Below are positions 53,793 through 62,662 of a stretch of 64,000 nucleotides of DNA, one piece after another. The notes under the pieces are model-generated. The model was not told where the DNA came from. It searched no databases and saw only the letters and a list, made by a program, of their open reading frames with translations. Origin of the DNA: Oscillatoriophycideae cyanobacterium NC_groundwater_1537_Pr4_S-0.65um_50_18 (GTDB lineage Bacteria; Cyanobacteriota; Cyanobacteriia; Elainellales; Elainellaceae). Numbering within the stretch: the stretch's first letter is position 1; each line of letters opens with the position of its first letter. The position numbers were made by a program, and so were the translations under genes. The stretch is taken from the NCBI GenBank assembly GCA_016208305.1, contig JACQYI010000033.1:372001-436000 (forward strand). The letters are read 5' to 3'.

Positions 53793-56654
53793 TTAGGTTT
53801 TTTTTTTAGGTTGAACTTCCGGTTCAGGTGTTTCCAGTTTGGGTGTTTCCGGCTCAGGTGTTTCCAGTTTGGGTGCTGCTGGCAAGCCCTCAAACAAAGC
53901 GTCTAACCCCTCTAGGGTAAAAGCGTTGCGTTTCGCTTCTGGAGAAGTTTCTTCAGCGGCGCTCTGCAAATATGCCTGCGAGTCGGTAGGCTGGCTAGAG
54001 ATCTCAGAAGACTCCTCAAAGAGTGAGATTTCGGGAGAGCCGGAAGCTTCTGGCATGAAGGCATCTAGCTCATCCGTAAATAACAAATCTTCGAGGGTGA
54101 TGGCGTTAGCAATCTGATTGGCTTGATGACCGATCGCCTCTTCCGGCGGAGTTTCTGCTAAGTACAGGTCTGCCAGTGGGTCTGCCAAGGGATCTTCAAG
54201 GACTTCTTGAGGTGGCTCTCCACTGAAATCTGACCAAAGATCAGTAGATTGAGGGGCATTAGATTGTGGGGCATTGCGGGGTTCAGCTTTGGCTTGCTGA
54301 GCTGCGCCAGAATCTGCAATCTCTAGGCTTGATAAATCTGCTGTGAGCTGTTGCAGCGTATCTTCTCCAATCTCAAAGTTAGCGATCGCTGTTTCGGGAG
54401 GGGTGGCTGAAATCAGCAGATCTTCTCCTGGCTGAGCGGGTTCAAAGGCATCAGGATTTGCATCTGCCTGCCCCTTTTCCAGCTCAGATTGGAGCGCGCC
54501 CTCTGCCCACAGGGCATCCATTCCATAGGTGACCGTTTCTGATGCCTCTGTTGTATCAGGCTCTGACGTAGAGGTTTCAGGAACGGATGCATAGGTCGAA
54601 ATCAGATCGGTTAGCGCAGCAATGGTGTTGACTGGAGCCTCAGCAGGCAAAGAGTTCACGGCTGGTTCGGTCTGCATTTCCTCGGTGAGTTCCCAAAACA
54701 GATCTTCCTCGATCGGGGAGACTGGAGTTTCGGCTAGGGCTGAAGCAGGCTCAATCGGAGGCTCAGGATCGCTAAGCAGGAAATTTTCAACCGTTTGGGG
54801 CACCGGAGCGATCGCAAAATCGGGGAGAAAATCGGCTGTGGCGTCTTGAATGGGTTGAACTGCCGGATCAGCCATGCCACCAAAAATATCTTCGTTGGGT
54901 GCATCTTCGTTGGGTGCATCAATGTCAGCCGCTAAAGGGGCAGCCGCTTCTGCTGGCTCTGCTGGGCTTGCTGATTCCGTCTGGGTTGCTGGCTGCGGGT
55001 TTTCTATAGCGGCAGGAGGCGTTTGCGGTGCGGGCAGATTTTCTGCTTCAAACCACTCGTTGAGATCGAGAGATTGCACCGATTCATTTTCGGTATCTAG
55101 CTCAAAAGCATCCAAAATCGTAGACTGACTTTCGCCTTCGCCTTCACCAAATAAGCTCTGATAAAACTCATCTTCATAAAGTGCATCAGGTGAATCAATC
55201 AGCGGAGGAGTTGTCGCAGCAGCATCGATCGCTTCTGGCACTGCGTCCAAATTAACGAGATCACGACCCTCTGGGGTGCTCTGCTCAAGGGGATGAGAGG
55301 CTGGCGCAATCTCTGCCTCAGCACTGAGCTGATTGAGGAGATCAAGCGCAGATTCTAGATCTTCGCTCGTGTCTGTAGGTGCGGCGACTCGCGCATCTGG
55401 TGGTAAATCGTTAGGGGAGAAAGGGGAAACTTCTGGATCGAGGTTTTGAATCTGCGTTGCATCTTCCGAAGAAAATCTGGGGAATGGAAACTCAGGGGTT
55501 TCTTGAAAGAAGGTGAGGTCGTCGTCCTCATCGTCAGAAATATCTAAATCCAAAGGCACAGCCGACAGGTCTAGCTGCTGCAACTCCTGGTCAAGCGCTT
55601 CTAGGCTGGCAGACTCTGGGTTGTCTACCTTCAGGGTAAAGGGCTGCGGCTGCCATCGCGTGTCTAAAGGAATTGGCTCAGAGGGCTGCGACTGAGTTGA
55701 ATCAAGCGCATTCAGCTCCTCTAGCAGACGGGTAATTTCGGTATCCGCGTTTTCATTGAACGATTCTTTTGCCGCTAGAGAAGGGCGATCGCGCTCTGGG
55801 ATTTGTGGAGCAACTTGAGATTGCGACTGAGCTTGAGATTGCAAATAGACGGTAGCCTCTTTGCCTAGCTGTTCTGCCAAGCGACTGACAAGTGCCGAAA
55901 ACATGACTTCGCCCTGCTGGCCTAAACCATGCATGCGACTTAGCCCTTGCTCCAAAGACTCCTGATAGCTCTGAATGTTGTTTTGTAGTGACTCAAAGAT
56001 GACTTGCAGCGTTGAATCTAGCTTCAGCAAGAGTTGATCTGATTGTGTCTGTACCCGCTGGATCTGCTCTAACCGCTGGGCTGGGCTTAAGGAGGCGATC
56101 GCTAGATTCTCAGAATGAGGGCTTTCAGCGCTATGCAAAAGCGGGGGTTCTGCTAACCCCTCTACTGCTAGACTGGCCACCATTTGCGTCACCTGCCCCC
56201 GCAGACTTTCCTGCATTTGCCCCATTGCCGACTGGAGGAACTCCATCAAGAGCTGCGGGTTGTTTTGCTGCGGCAAAACATATTGCTGTCGCTGGGCTTC
56301 AAGCTGGCGAATTTCTTGGGTAAGCGCCTCTCGCTGCTGCCGGAGCAGATCGACATCCGATCGCATCGGTTGCAGCATGTTGACCCGTAAATAGGTCATC
56401 TCCTGCAAGACGGCTTGTAGCACTTGCTGAGCAGATTCTGCTGCGGGTTGTCCAGAGGGCAGCAGTCCGGCAGTGGAGTCGATCGCCCCATCCGCAGGAA
56501 TCTGTAGTTTTGCCAAGCAGCCTCGGGCTTGCTCTAAAACTTGGCGCTGCCGCATGGCATCGGTGGACATGACCCAAGGTAGACGAGGACTGGTTTTGCT
56601 AAGAACCTCGTCAATTTCTTGGATAAGCGCTTGAATTTGATCGGTTTGAGCCAC
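53793..56654 (-). CDS. Coiled-coil and acidic disordered protein (likely 5' part of a split gene)
   Basis: ORF of 953 residues from a GTG at 56654 with SD-like caggggt in front; the frame opens at 56747. The first part (about 1-300) is helical and Gln-rich, starting near AQTDQIQALIQEIDEVLSK. The rest is acidic and Pro/Ala/Ser-rich, with repeated short aromatic-acidic motifs (for example SLDLNEWFEAE, LEDLLFTDELDAF). It stops just after VQPKKKT, where ten A lie. It is followed by the Hsp70-like ORF in the -1 frame. No named family is recognised. Confidence 0.7.
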   Translation of the reverse strand: MAQTDQIQALIQEIDEVLSKTSPRLPWVMSTDAMRQRQVLEQARGCLAKLQIPADGAIDSTAGLLPSGQPAAESAQQVLQAVLQEMTYLRVNMLQPMRSDVDLLRQQREALTQEIRQLEAQRQQYVLPQQNNPQLLMEFLQSAMGQMQESLRGQVTQMVASLAVEGLAEPPLLHSAESPHSENLAIASLSPAQRLEQIQRVQTQSDQLLLKLDSTLQVIFESLQNNIQSYQESLEQGLSRMHGLGQQGEVMFSALVSRLAEQLGKEATVYLQSQAQSQSQVAPQIPERDRPSLAAKESFNENADTEITRLLEELNALDSTQSQPSEPIPLDTRWQPQPFTLKVDNPESASLEALDQELQQLDLSAVPLDLDISDDEDDDLTFFQETPEFPFPRFSSEDATQIQNLDPEVSPFSPNDLPPDARVAAPTDTSEDLESALDLLNQLSAEAEIAPASHPLEQSTPEGRDLVNLDAVPEAIDAAATTPPLIDSPDALYEDEFYQSLFGEGEGESQSTILDAFELDTENESVQSLDLNEWFEAENLPAPQTPPAAIENPQPATQTESASPAEPAEAAAPLAADIDAPNEDAPNEDIFGGMADPAVQPIQDATADFLPDFAIAPVPQTVENFLLSDPEPPIEPASALAETPVSPIEEDLFWELTEEMQTEPAVNSLPAEAPVNTIAALTDLISTYASVPETSTSEPDTTEASETVTYGMDALWAEGALQSELEKGQADANPDAFEPAQPGEDLLISATPPETAIANFEIGEDTLQQLTADLSSLEIADSGAAQQAKAEPRNAPQSNAPQSTDLWSDFSGEPPQEVLEDPLADPLADLYLAETPPEEAIGHQANQIANAITLEDLLFTDELDAFMPEASGSPEISLFEESSEISSQPTDSQAYLQSAAEETSPEAKRNAFTLEGLDALFEGLPAAPKLETPEPETPKLETPEPEVQPKKKT
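53798..53807 (-). other. A10 slippery run joining the two ORFs
   Basis: On the coding strand the sequence is CCT then ten A then CCTAA. One extra A, a -1 ribosomal shift or RNA polymerase slippage would move reading from the upper ORF into the Hsp70-like ORF without meeting a stop. Plus-strand coordinates give the T-run. Confidence 0.6.
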
Positions 56655-57280
56655 GGTTAAACCCCTGACTAGAGTTTCGCAGGTTGATGAGAGAAATGAG
56701 TCGAAGTCTTTAACGGGTAAATGAGCAGCCCGTAATGAAGGGTACACTCATTCTAGAAAAATAATCTCTAGAACACCTGATCTTTTGATCTTTATATCTT
56801 TTTATTTTTATGGCTATGGTCACAAGGGTCAGAACAGGGACGTTTTTAGGGGCGTGCTCCGCGCATCCACAAAAATGTCCTAAGAATAATGGCTAGGGCA
56901 ACATATAGAGTATTTCTCTTGAAGCAAGATCCAGCCGAGATTAATTCAGACCCAGATCTTTAATATCCAAGCGATCGTGCTTGCAGCGCTTTTGAGTTTA
57001 CGCCAACGGTTCATAGTTATAGCGTGCTTTATCAACTTGCTTCAAGATAATTTGCATGAGTATGCCTCCCCCGCTTTATAAAGCTCTTTGTATCAACTCA
57101 CCCTCTATTAAGCCCATCTAAAGGGATGCGATTATCAGGTTGTGGATCAAATCTGCCGTGTTTTTGGGCGGTGTGCTTCCTAGAGCGATAAAGCCGCTCT
57201 CTCTTAAGAAGGGATTGAGCTAAGAAGGGATTGAGCCCGAACGCATTCAGCCAGCGCCTGTCTGGAGAATCAGACTGTGG
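56655..57280. other. Intergenic region between cbiG and the split gene
   Basis: 626 bp. A diverged palindrome (about 56838-56880) and a 16-bp tandem duplication (57205-57236) are the only structures seen. No ORF or terminator. Confidence 0.5.
56838..56880. repeat. Diverged copy of the chlI-downstream palindrome
   Basis: Arms 56838-56857 and 56861-56880 pair imperfectly. It shares the string cacaaaaatg followed by tcct with the repeat at 6273-6309. Confidence 0.5.
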
Positions 57281-58030
57281 CTACTCGACAAGTGCTGTCC
57301 CTCCATATTCTGCAACGGCTTGAGCGATCGCCACTGTGACGGCAGGCTGGTCGTTTGGTCGAAACACCTGCTTAGAAACGCGCAGAAGTGTAGACACAGG
57401 GGCTGCCGGGTTCATTGCCGTTGCCGCCAAGATAGCGGCTGCTTCAGATACGCTCGGCGTTCCGGTTGCCTGCTCAACGATCGCAGAAGGGTGAGGTACG
57501 GCAATAGAGCGCAGATCCTCTGAGGCAAAGCCCCGCAGCCCCCATTGGCGATCGCTGCAAAGATCTGTCAGCAAAGCATCGCTCGCTTTTGACTGTAGGG
57601 TCGCGACTCCCGCGATCGCAGCTTCGGCCAGATGGTAGGTACGGCAGGCTGTCTGAATGGCGGATTCGATCTGCTGGCGTGACGGCTGTTGTCCATAGCC
57701 TATGCCCACCCACAGCACTCTAGGATGCCATTGGGCTTTGGGAAAATTAGACCCTAGTGCAAATCGGCGCTGAATAGGGCTGATCCAGAGACGGGCTTGG
57801 GGTGAAGGTTGGGACTGTGGAGATGAGGCGCTGCTTTTGTCAAAGTCGGGGAACCCAAACTGAAAGGGATGGTGGACAGGCAAATGAGTTTGCCAGAGGC
57901 CAGATCCAGCTTCTTGGATGACTTGAACTGGCGCTTGTCGAGCGATCGCCGCCTTGACCCCTGCCCAGTCGCCGCTGCCCTGCTGCCAACCATAGGGAAT
58001 GCCCAGCTGATCAATTTCTAACAGGTTCAT
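57281..58030 (-). CDS. cbiG: CbiG-like protein lacking the N-terminal domain
   Basis: Protein of 249 residues from the ATG at 58030; the open frame above has no family likeness. The mid part LGIPYGWQQGSGDWAGVK and the C-terminal domain (LWVGIGYGQQPSRQQIESAI, and GVATLQSKASDALL) match cobalt-precorrin-5A hydrolase CbiG. The usual N-terminal domain of about 110-130 residues is missing. It may be a remnant or a split partner, since CbiG is fused to CobJ in some cyanobacteria. No other cobalamin gene adjoins. Confidence 0.75.
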   Translation of the reverse strand: MNLLEIDQLGIPYGWQQGSGDWAGVKAAIARQAPVQVIQEAGSGLWQTHLPVHHPFQFGFPDFDKSSASSPQSQPSPQARLWISPIQRRFALGSNFPKAQWHPRVLWVGIGYGQQPSRQQIESAIQTACRTYHLAEAAIAGVATLQSKASDALLTDLCSDRQWGLRGFASEDLRSIAVPHPSAIVEQATGTPSVSEAAAILAATAMNPAAPVSTLLRVSKQVFRPNDQPAVTVAIAQAVAEYGGTALVE

Positions 58031-58179
58031 TTCATTTGCTATGTTCAAAAAATTTTCACAAAGGCGAAGGAACTGAAAGCCGTGAGGACTGCATAAATTC
58101 TTACAGCCTTTCATAAGAATCAACGAGGCATTCCCCTCCTTTCTCATTCCACACACTCAATTTCAAGAGAGCAGAAACT

Positions 58180-58887
58180 ATGAAGATGCCCCTCATTCTT
58201 AGCGCGATCGGCTCCATTTCGATGCTGGCTTCGTTCCCTCTTACTGCCCTAGCTCAGACGATCGTTACTCCTGTTCCAGTAGCCTCACCTCAAGTAGTTC
58301 AATCTCAGCCTGTTCAATGCGTTATGGCTCCCTGCATAGAGTCCTCTTTTACGCATCAGCCTAACAGAATCACAATTCCTCAATCTACTGCGGTTGTGGT
58401 TGTGTTTCCCACAACAGTGGCTGTAGATGTGGAGGATGAAGATCAACCCTATCCTTTAACACTACCGCTGGCGCAAGCGATTTTAGATAGCCAAGGCAAT
58501 GTTTTGATTCCTGAAAATACGCCTATTAGTATCTTGATTCAGCCAACGGATCAGGGTGCAAAAATAATGGCTCAGTCCCTCATTTTTAACGGGCAAATTA
58601 TTCAAATTCAAGCGGTTAGCCCCGTCATTCCTAGCGCGACCATAACGCATACGCGAGCCAACACCAGGGCAATGGAAAATGGGGCTGTTTATGGCAGATT
58701 ACTAGGGAGCGGTTTTGGCTTTGTCAATAATGGCGATCCAGATCAGTTCGATCGCGGGGCTATGCTGGGTAGCGCTGTAGGAATGCTCATGGGACTGCGA
58801 TCGTCCGATCGCAGTCATATCGTGCAAATCCCGCAGGGCAGCGTCTTTGTGTTAGCGCTAGAAGCACCGATTGATCTGACTTTTTGA
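58180..58887 (+). CDS. Exported protein of unknown function
   Basis: Protein of 235 residues with a signal peptide (about 1-26, ending ALAQ). A Val/Pro-rich stretch follows, then beta-rich domains with GNVLIPENTPISILIQP and a Gly-rich hydrophobic segment near 180-206. VirB10/TrbI-like proteins use a similar phrase, but there are no conjugation genes here. No family is assigned. Confidence 0.65.
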   Translation: MKMPLILSAIGSISMLASFPLTALAQTIVTPVPVASPQVVQSQPVQCVMAPCIESSFTHQPNRITIPQSTAVVVVFPTTVAVDVEDEDQPYPLTLPLAQAILDSQGNVLIPENTPISILIQPTDQGAKIMAQSLIFNGQIIQIQAVSPVIPSATITHTRANTRAMENGAVYGRLLGSGFGFVNNGDPDQFDRGAMLGSAVGMLMGLRSSDRSHIVQIPQGSVFVLALEAPIDLTF

Positions 58888-58976
58888 CTTATTCCTTGCC
58901 TATTTATATCTCGCCAATTAAGTCTCGCCAATTGAGAGAGGGTAAGATGTGCACCTAAAAAAATAGCTTAAAAAAA

Positions 58977-58996
58977 GGGGCAAGATATCTTGCCCC
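58977..58996 (-). terminator. 20-bp palindrome ending the 59.1-kb minus gene
   Basis: ggggcaagat followed by atcttgcccc, a perfect palindrome. On the minus strand it is followed by a U-run (plus-strand a-run at 58971-58976), so it terminates the gene at 59138-59410. Confidence 0.7.
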
Positions 58997-59137
58997 CTGA
59001 TGATTTGAATTTGGTAATGCAAGGATGACGAGATAAACCGATGAAGCGTAATCAACCATCGAGATTGTTAGTTCATCTACTCATCAATTCACCTTGTTGC
59101 TTCCTCAAAAAACTCTAGCTTGACTAAGCGAGTTTAA

Positions 59138-59410
59138 TTAAGCGTAGTAACGCTGCTCTAGCCACACACACACATCGTCTTCAGAATCAAAAGAAAAGGT
59201 TTGGCTGGTAATCGGATCAAAAACGCGCCACTCAGACTTACCATAGCGATCGTATTGTTGGCGAATTCGAGGCTCAACATCAACAACTGTGATGGCATGC
59301 CAGAGCTTTTCGAGCACTCCCAAAAACTTTGATGCTTTCGACTCTAGATTAGAGGTGGAATGGCTAGAGGTTTTGAAAATTCCTTTAGATGAGTATGTTG
59401 CGGTTTTCAT
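59138..59410 (-). CDS. Small conserved protein of unknown function
   Basis: Protein of 90 residues. A Ser/Lys-rich N-terminal part is followed by a compact domain: RQQYDRYGKSEWRVFDPITS and DDVCVWLEQRYYA at the C terminus. It resembles small cyanobacterial proteins. A terminator palindrome follows. Confidence 0.7.
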   Translation of the reverse strand: MKTATYSSKGIFKTSSHSTSNLESKASKFLGVLEKLWHAITVVDVEPRIRQQYDRYGKSEWRVFDPITSQTFSFDSEDDVCVWLEQRYYA

Positions 59411-59757
59411 GGTCTTGACTCCTAAAATTTAAGATGCTTCAGCATTTTTCACCCTTAAATATCAGGAAATATTAGGGGAGCTAGTGATTGCTTTATTCAA
59501 GCCATCATTTCGCTCAAGCTTGGTTGACTTTCTGGAACCTGAACTGCTCGCTGAATGTTCACCTATTCAATATAGAAACTTTGCTAAGAAGATTCAAAAG
59601 GTATCATTCATCGCTTCTATGAAAAAAATTCATATAAATAAATTAAAGAGAACTTGCTATCTAGGGCACAATCAAAAAGGTGTTACTCAAGGCAAATTTA
59701 AACAAGCATAAGGATCGGCACAGGTTGCGCTTCAGCCCATATTTCTCCCGAAAACTG
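59411..59757. other. Intergenic region upstream of the lysR pair
   Basis: 347 bp. A 75-codon frame (59484-59711) starts at a GTG with a fair SD but has no recognisable homology. The lysR promoter must lie here, but I see no clear T-N11-A box. Confidence 0.45.
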
Positions 59758-60702
59758 ATGAATTTAGAAAGCATCAAATTGTCGCAGTTGCGTGCTTTGG
59801 TGGCAGTGGCAGAGTCTGGCAATTTTAGTGAAGCAGCGCTGAGTTTGACCGTATCTCAGTCGGCTATTAGCCACGCGATCGCCACTCTGGAAGAAGAGTT
59901 GGGTATCATCTTATTTTCGCGAGGGCGGCATGGTGCAACCTTAACCCCTGCTGGAGAGCGCATCTTGGTCATTGCCCGTGACATGCTGCGCCTGCTGGAG
60001 GTTATGGGAAATGAAGCCAATATTGTCAAGGGCTTAGAGGGTGGAGAAGTCAGGTTGGCCTGTTTTCGTAGCGTGGCTACCCATGTCTTACCGGGAGTGA
60101 TTGCCCAATTTCAGCAGCGCTATCCGGCGATCGCTGTCACTATTAACGAGTTTTCGGGCAGTGTTCAAGTTGAGCAGGAGCTGCGCGAGGGTCGGGTGGG
60201 TATTGGCATTACGCTACTGCCCACTAGCGAAGAGTTTGAAACTTGGGAGCTGCTGCGTGATCAATATATTGTGCTGTTTCCACCCCGCTACAAAGTGCCT
60301 GCTTTGCCAACTTGGGAGCAGCTATCGCGCTATTCGCTGATTTTGCCGCCCGAAGATGACACCTGCCGATCGCAAATTCAGCGTCACCTAACGCAAGTAG
60401 ATCAGAGCCTAAAACCGATGTATGAAGTGCGGGAAGACTCTACAATCGTCAGCATGGTACGGCAAGGGTTGGGGATTTCTATGCTGCCGCGTCTTGCTGC
60501 AGAGCCACTGCCTTCGGGTGTACAGACGCGACCGCTACCCGTGCCGCTAGAGCGAATTATTGGCGTGGCGACGCTAGCGAATGCGGCGCAGCCTCCCGCG
60601 ATTTATGCCTTTTTAGATACGCTAAGAGAAATGCGTCGATCGGGTCAGCTCATGATGGAGGGAACTGATGAATCTCGAAAGCATCAAGCTTCACCAGCTT
60701 AG
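59758..60702 (+). CDS. LysR-family regulator (first of tandem pair)
   Basis: Regulator of 314 residues. The winged HTH is at the N terminus (MNLESIKLSQLRALVAVAES, SQSAISHAI), then an effector domain with LLPTSEEFETWELLRDQY and MYEVREDSTIVSMV. A paralogue follows directly. The last 11 codons overlap, in another frame, the start of the second gene. Target genes are unknown. Confidence 0.88.
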   Translation: MNLESIKLSQLRALVAVAESGNFSEAALSLTVSQSAISHAIATLEEELGIILFSRGRHGATLTPAGERILVIARDMLRLLEVMGNEANIVKGLEGGEVRLACFRSVATHVLPGVIAQFQQRYPAIAVTINEFSGSVQVEQELREGRVGIGITLLPTSEEFETWELLRDQYIVLFPPRYKVPALPTWEQLSRYSLILPPEDDTCRSQIQRHLTQVDQSLKPMYEVREDSTIVSMVRQGLGISMLPRLAAEPLPSGVQTRPLPVPLERIIGVATLANAAQPPAIYAFLDTLREMRRSGQLMMEGTDESRKHQASPA

Positions 60703-61636
60703 ATCCTTAATTGCTGCCGCTAAATGCGGCAACTTTAGTGAGGCAGGGCTACAGCTCAATGTGTCTCAGTCGGCCGTCAGCCATGCGATCGCTGCCCTTG
60801 AGACAGAATTGGGCGTTGTTTTATTTGCCAGAGGACGGCATGGCGCAACCCTAACTCCCGTGGGCGAACGCATTGTCACCCATGCCCAAGATATCTTGCG
60901 CTCCCTCGACAATGTAGGCAAAGAAGCCATTGCTTCTCGCGGCTTGCAAGGCGGACAGGTGCGGATTGCTGGTTTTCGCAGCGCTGCCACTCATCTTTTG
61001 CCGAAGGTCATGATGCAGTTTCAGAAAGACTTCCCAGCCATCACCGTCATTTTGCGAGACTTCAAAGATTGCGATCAGATTGAGGCTGCTCTGCGGGCAG
61101 GACAGATTGATCTGGGGCTGACCCTGCTGCCGACTTCTAGTGAATTCGAGACATGGGAGCTATTGCGCGACGAATATATGGTATTGCTGCCGCCTGACTG
61201 GGAAATCGCTAACGATCCGCTAACTTGGGAGCAGCTTGCCGCCCATCCTCTAATTTTGCCGATTGCGACCGACTCCTGCCGCACCATCATTGATGCCTAC
61301 TATGTTAAATTTGGCCGATCGATAAGTTCTACCTATGAAGTGCGAGAAGACTCTACGATTTTGGGTATGGTCGAGCAGGGGTTAGGGCTAACGATCATGG
61401 CTCGCTTAGCCGCTGAACCGCTTCCCCCCCGCATTCAAATTCGCCGCCTGCCAGAGCCGCTAGAGCGGGTAATTGGTATTGTTGCTCTAACGGACGCAAT
61501 GCATCCGCCCGCAGTGTACGCCTTTCTGAACCAGCTCAAGCAAATAGGGCAGCTGGAACACTTGAAGACACTCAGGCAATCTGGAGAAACTGTCCATTCG
61601 GGTAATGGAGCAAGACAAGCTAACGATCGCAGATAG
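60668..61636 (+). CDS. LysR-family regulator (second of tandem pair)
   Basis: Regulator of 322 residues that starts MNLESIKLHQLR, like its neighbour, and shares the same effector-domain motifs (EFETWELLRDEY, TYEVREDSTILGMV). It overlaps the first gene by 35 bases. The pair arose by tandem duplication and may form hetero-oligomers or split effector ranges. Confidence 0.88.
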   Translation: MNLESIKLHQLRSLIAAAKCGNFSEAGLQLNVSQSAVSHAIAALETELGVVLFARGRHGATLTPVGERIVTHAQDILRSLDNVGKEAIASRGLQGGQVRIAGFRSAATHLLPKVMMQFQKDFPAITVILRDFKDCDQIEAALRAGQIDLGLTLLPTSSEFETWELLRDEYMVLLPPDWEIANDPLTWEQLAAHPLILPIATDSCRTIIDAYYVKFGRSISSTYEVREDSTILGMVEQGLGLTIMARLAAEPLPPRIQIRRLPEPLERVIGIVALTDAMHPPAVYAFLNQLKQIGQLEHLKTLRQSGETVHSGNGARQANDRR

Positions 61637-61702
61637 ATTAACCTGAAGCTGTGAATATAGGAATACAGCTATATCTCGCCTTAGGATCAGGGGCTAAACC
61701 CC

Positions 61703-61754
61703 AAGAGTTTTTTGGCAAAGTCACACGGAGCGCAGACACTGCCAAAAAACTCTT
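61703..61754. terminator. 15-bp stem-loop between lysR and gst
   Basis: aagagttttttggca pairs exactly with tgccaaaaaactctt across a 22-nt loop. The genes on either side converge on it, so it is likely a shared terminator. Confidence 0.6.
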
Positions 61755-61776
61755 ACGGGTTAGTTAATGGGCGATT

Positions 61777-62475
61777 TTAGCGGATAGTGTTTGCCGACTG
61801 GTTGAATAGCATAGCGCGCGACTGCTCTAAGTCGATCGCCTGATTCTTAAATTCCTCAGCTTTTTCGTAGGCGCGAATCGTGGCAGGACGGGCTTGAATC
61901 GCTTCAAACCAACGCTGAAGATGGACAAAATCTTCTAGCTTCTGCCCTTGGCGATCGTAAGGCACAATCCAGGGATAGATGGCGATATCGGCAATCGAAT
62001 ACTCGTCGCCTGCTACGTAAGTGCGATCGCTCAGACGCTTGTCTAGTACTGCGTAGAGCCGACCCGTTTCATTCACGTAGCGGGTGATTGCGTAAGGAAT
62101 TTTCTCAGGTGCATATTGGCTAAAGTGGTGGTTTTGCCCTGCCATAGGGCCGAGTCCTCCCATCTGCCAAAACAGCCATTGCAGCACCTCAGTCCGATCG
62201 CGCAAGCTGGCGGGCAACAGCTTCCCGGTTTTCTCAGCTAGATAGAGCAAAATTGCCCCTGACTCAAAGACTGAGATCGGCTCACCGCCGCCCACTGGCT
62301 CAGGATCAACGATCGCCGGAATTCGATTGTTGGGTGCAATTTGAAGAAACTCTGGCTTGAACTGATCGCCCTTGCCGATGTTAATAGGGATCAGCTGATA
62401 GGGTAAGCCTACCTCCTCTAAGAACATCGTAATTTTGTGGCCGTTGGGCGTTGTCCAATAGTAAAGGTCGATCAT
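61777..62475 (-). CDS. Glutathione S-transferase (YfcG/Ure2-like)
   Basis: Protein of 232 residues from the ATG at 62475; the frame extends further upstream. The thioredoxin-fold N domain begins MIDLYYWTTPNGHKITMF and has QIAPNNRIPAIVDPEP, followed by the G-site FESGAILLYLAEKTGKLLP. The C-terminal helical domain contains DRTYVAGDEYSIADIAIYPW. Nu-class-like proteins act as disulfide-bond reductases. It diverges from a tetR gene, which may regulate it. Confidence 0.9.
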   Translation of the reverse strand: MIDLYYWTTPNGHKITMFLEEVGLPYQLIPINIGKGDQFKPEFLQIAPNNRIPAIVDPEPVGGGEPISVFESGAILLYLAEKTGKLLPASLRDRTEVLQWLFWQMGGLGPMAGQNHHFSQYAPEKIPYAITRYVNETGRLYAVLDKRLSDRTYVAGDEYSIADIAIYPWIVPYDRQGQKLEDFVHLQRWFEAIQARPATIRAYEKAEEFKNQAIDLEQSRAMLFNQSANTIR

Positions 62476-62560
62476 GATGACAGCTCCTGGCCTAACACCT
62501 GCGACTATAGCCGTATTTTCTGAAAGTTGAGATTCTAACAACCTAGACGAACCGTTCCGT

Positions 62561-62604
62561 CTTGTCAACTTCTAGACAAGGCAGAACTTCTAGACGAGGC
62601 AGAA
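62561..62604. promoter_or_regulatory. Candidate TetR operator region between gst and tetR
   Basis: The dyad cttgtc ... gacaag is at 62561-62580, followed by two direct copies of cttctagacaaggcagaa (62569-62586) and cttctagacgaggcagaa (62587-62604). It lies in the divergent promoter region, as expected for a TetR operator. The exact site is not proven. Confidence 0.4.
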
Positions 62605-62662
62605 GGGTCTGCCTAAGATTAACGTGAGTTTAATACAATACTTTTTTTACAGAGCGGTTTTC

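Noticed and set aside
58180-58887. A conjugation (VirB10/TrbI) protein
   Set aside because: Only a short phrase is similar, and no other conjugation genes are in the window.
59484-59711. A 75-codon frame starting at a GTG
   Set aside because: A fair SD is present, but the protein has no recognisable family and an irregular composition.
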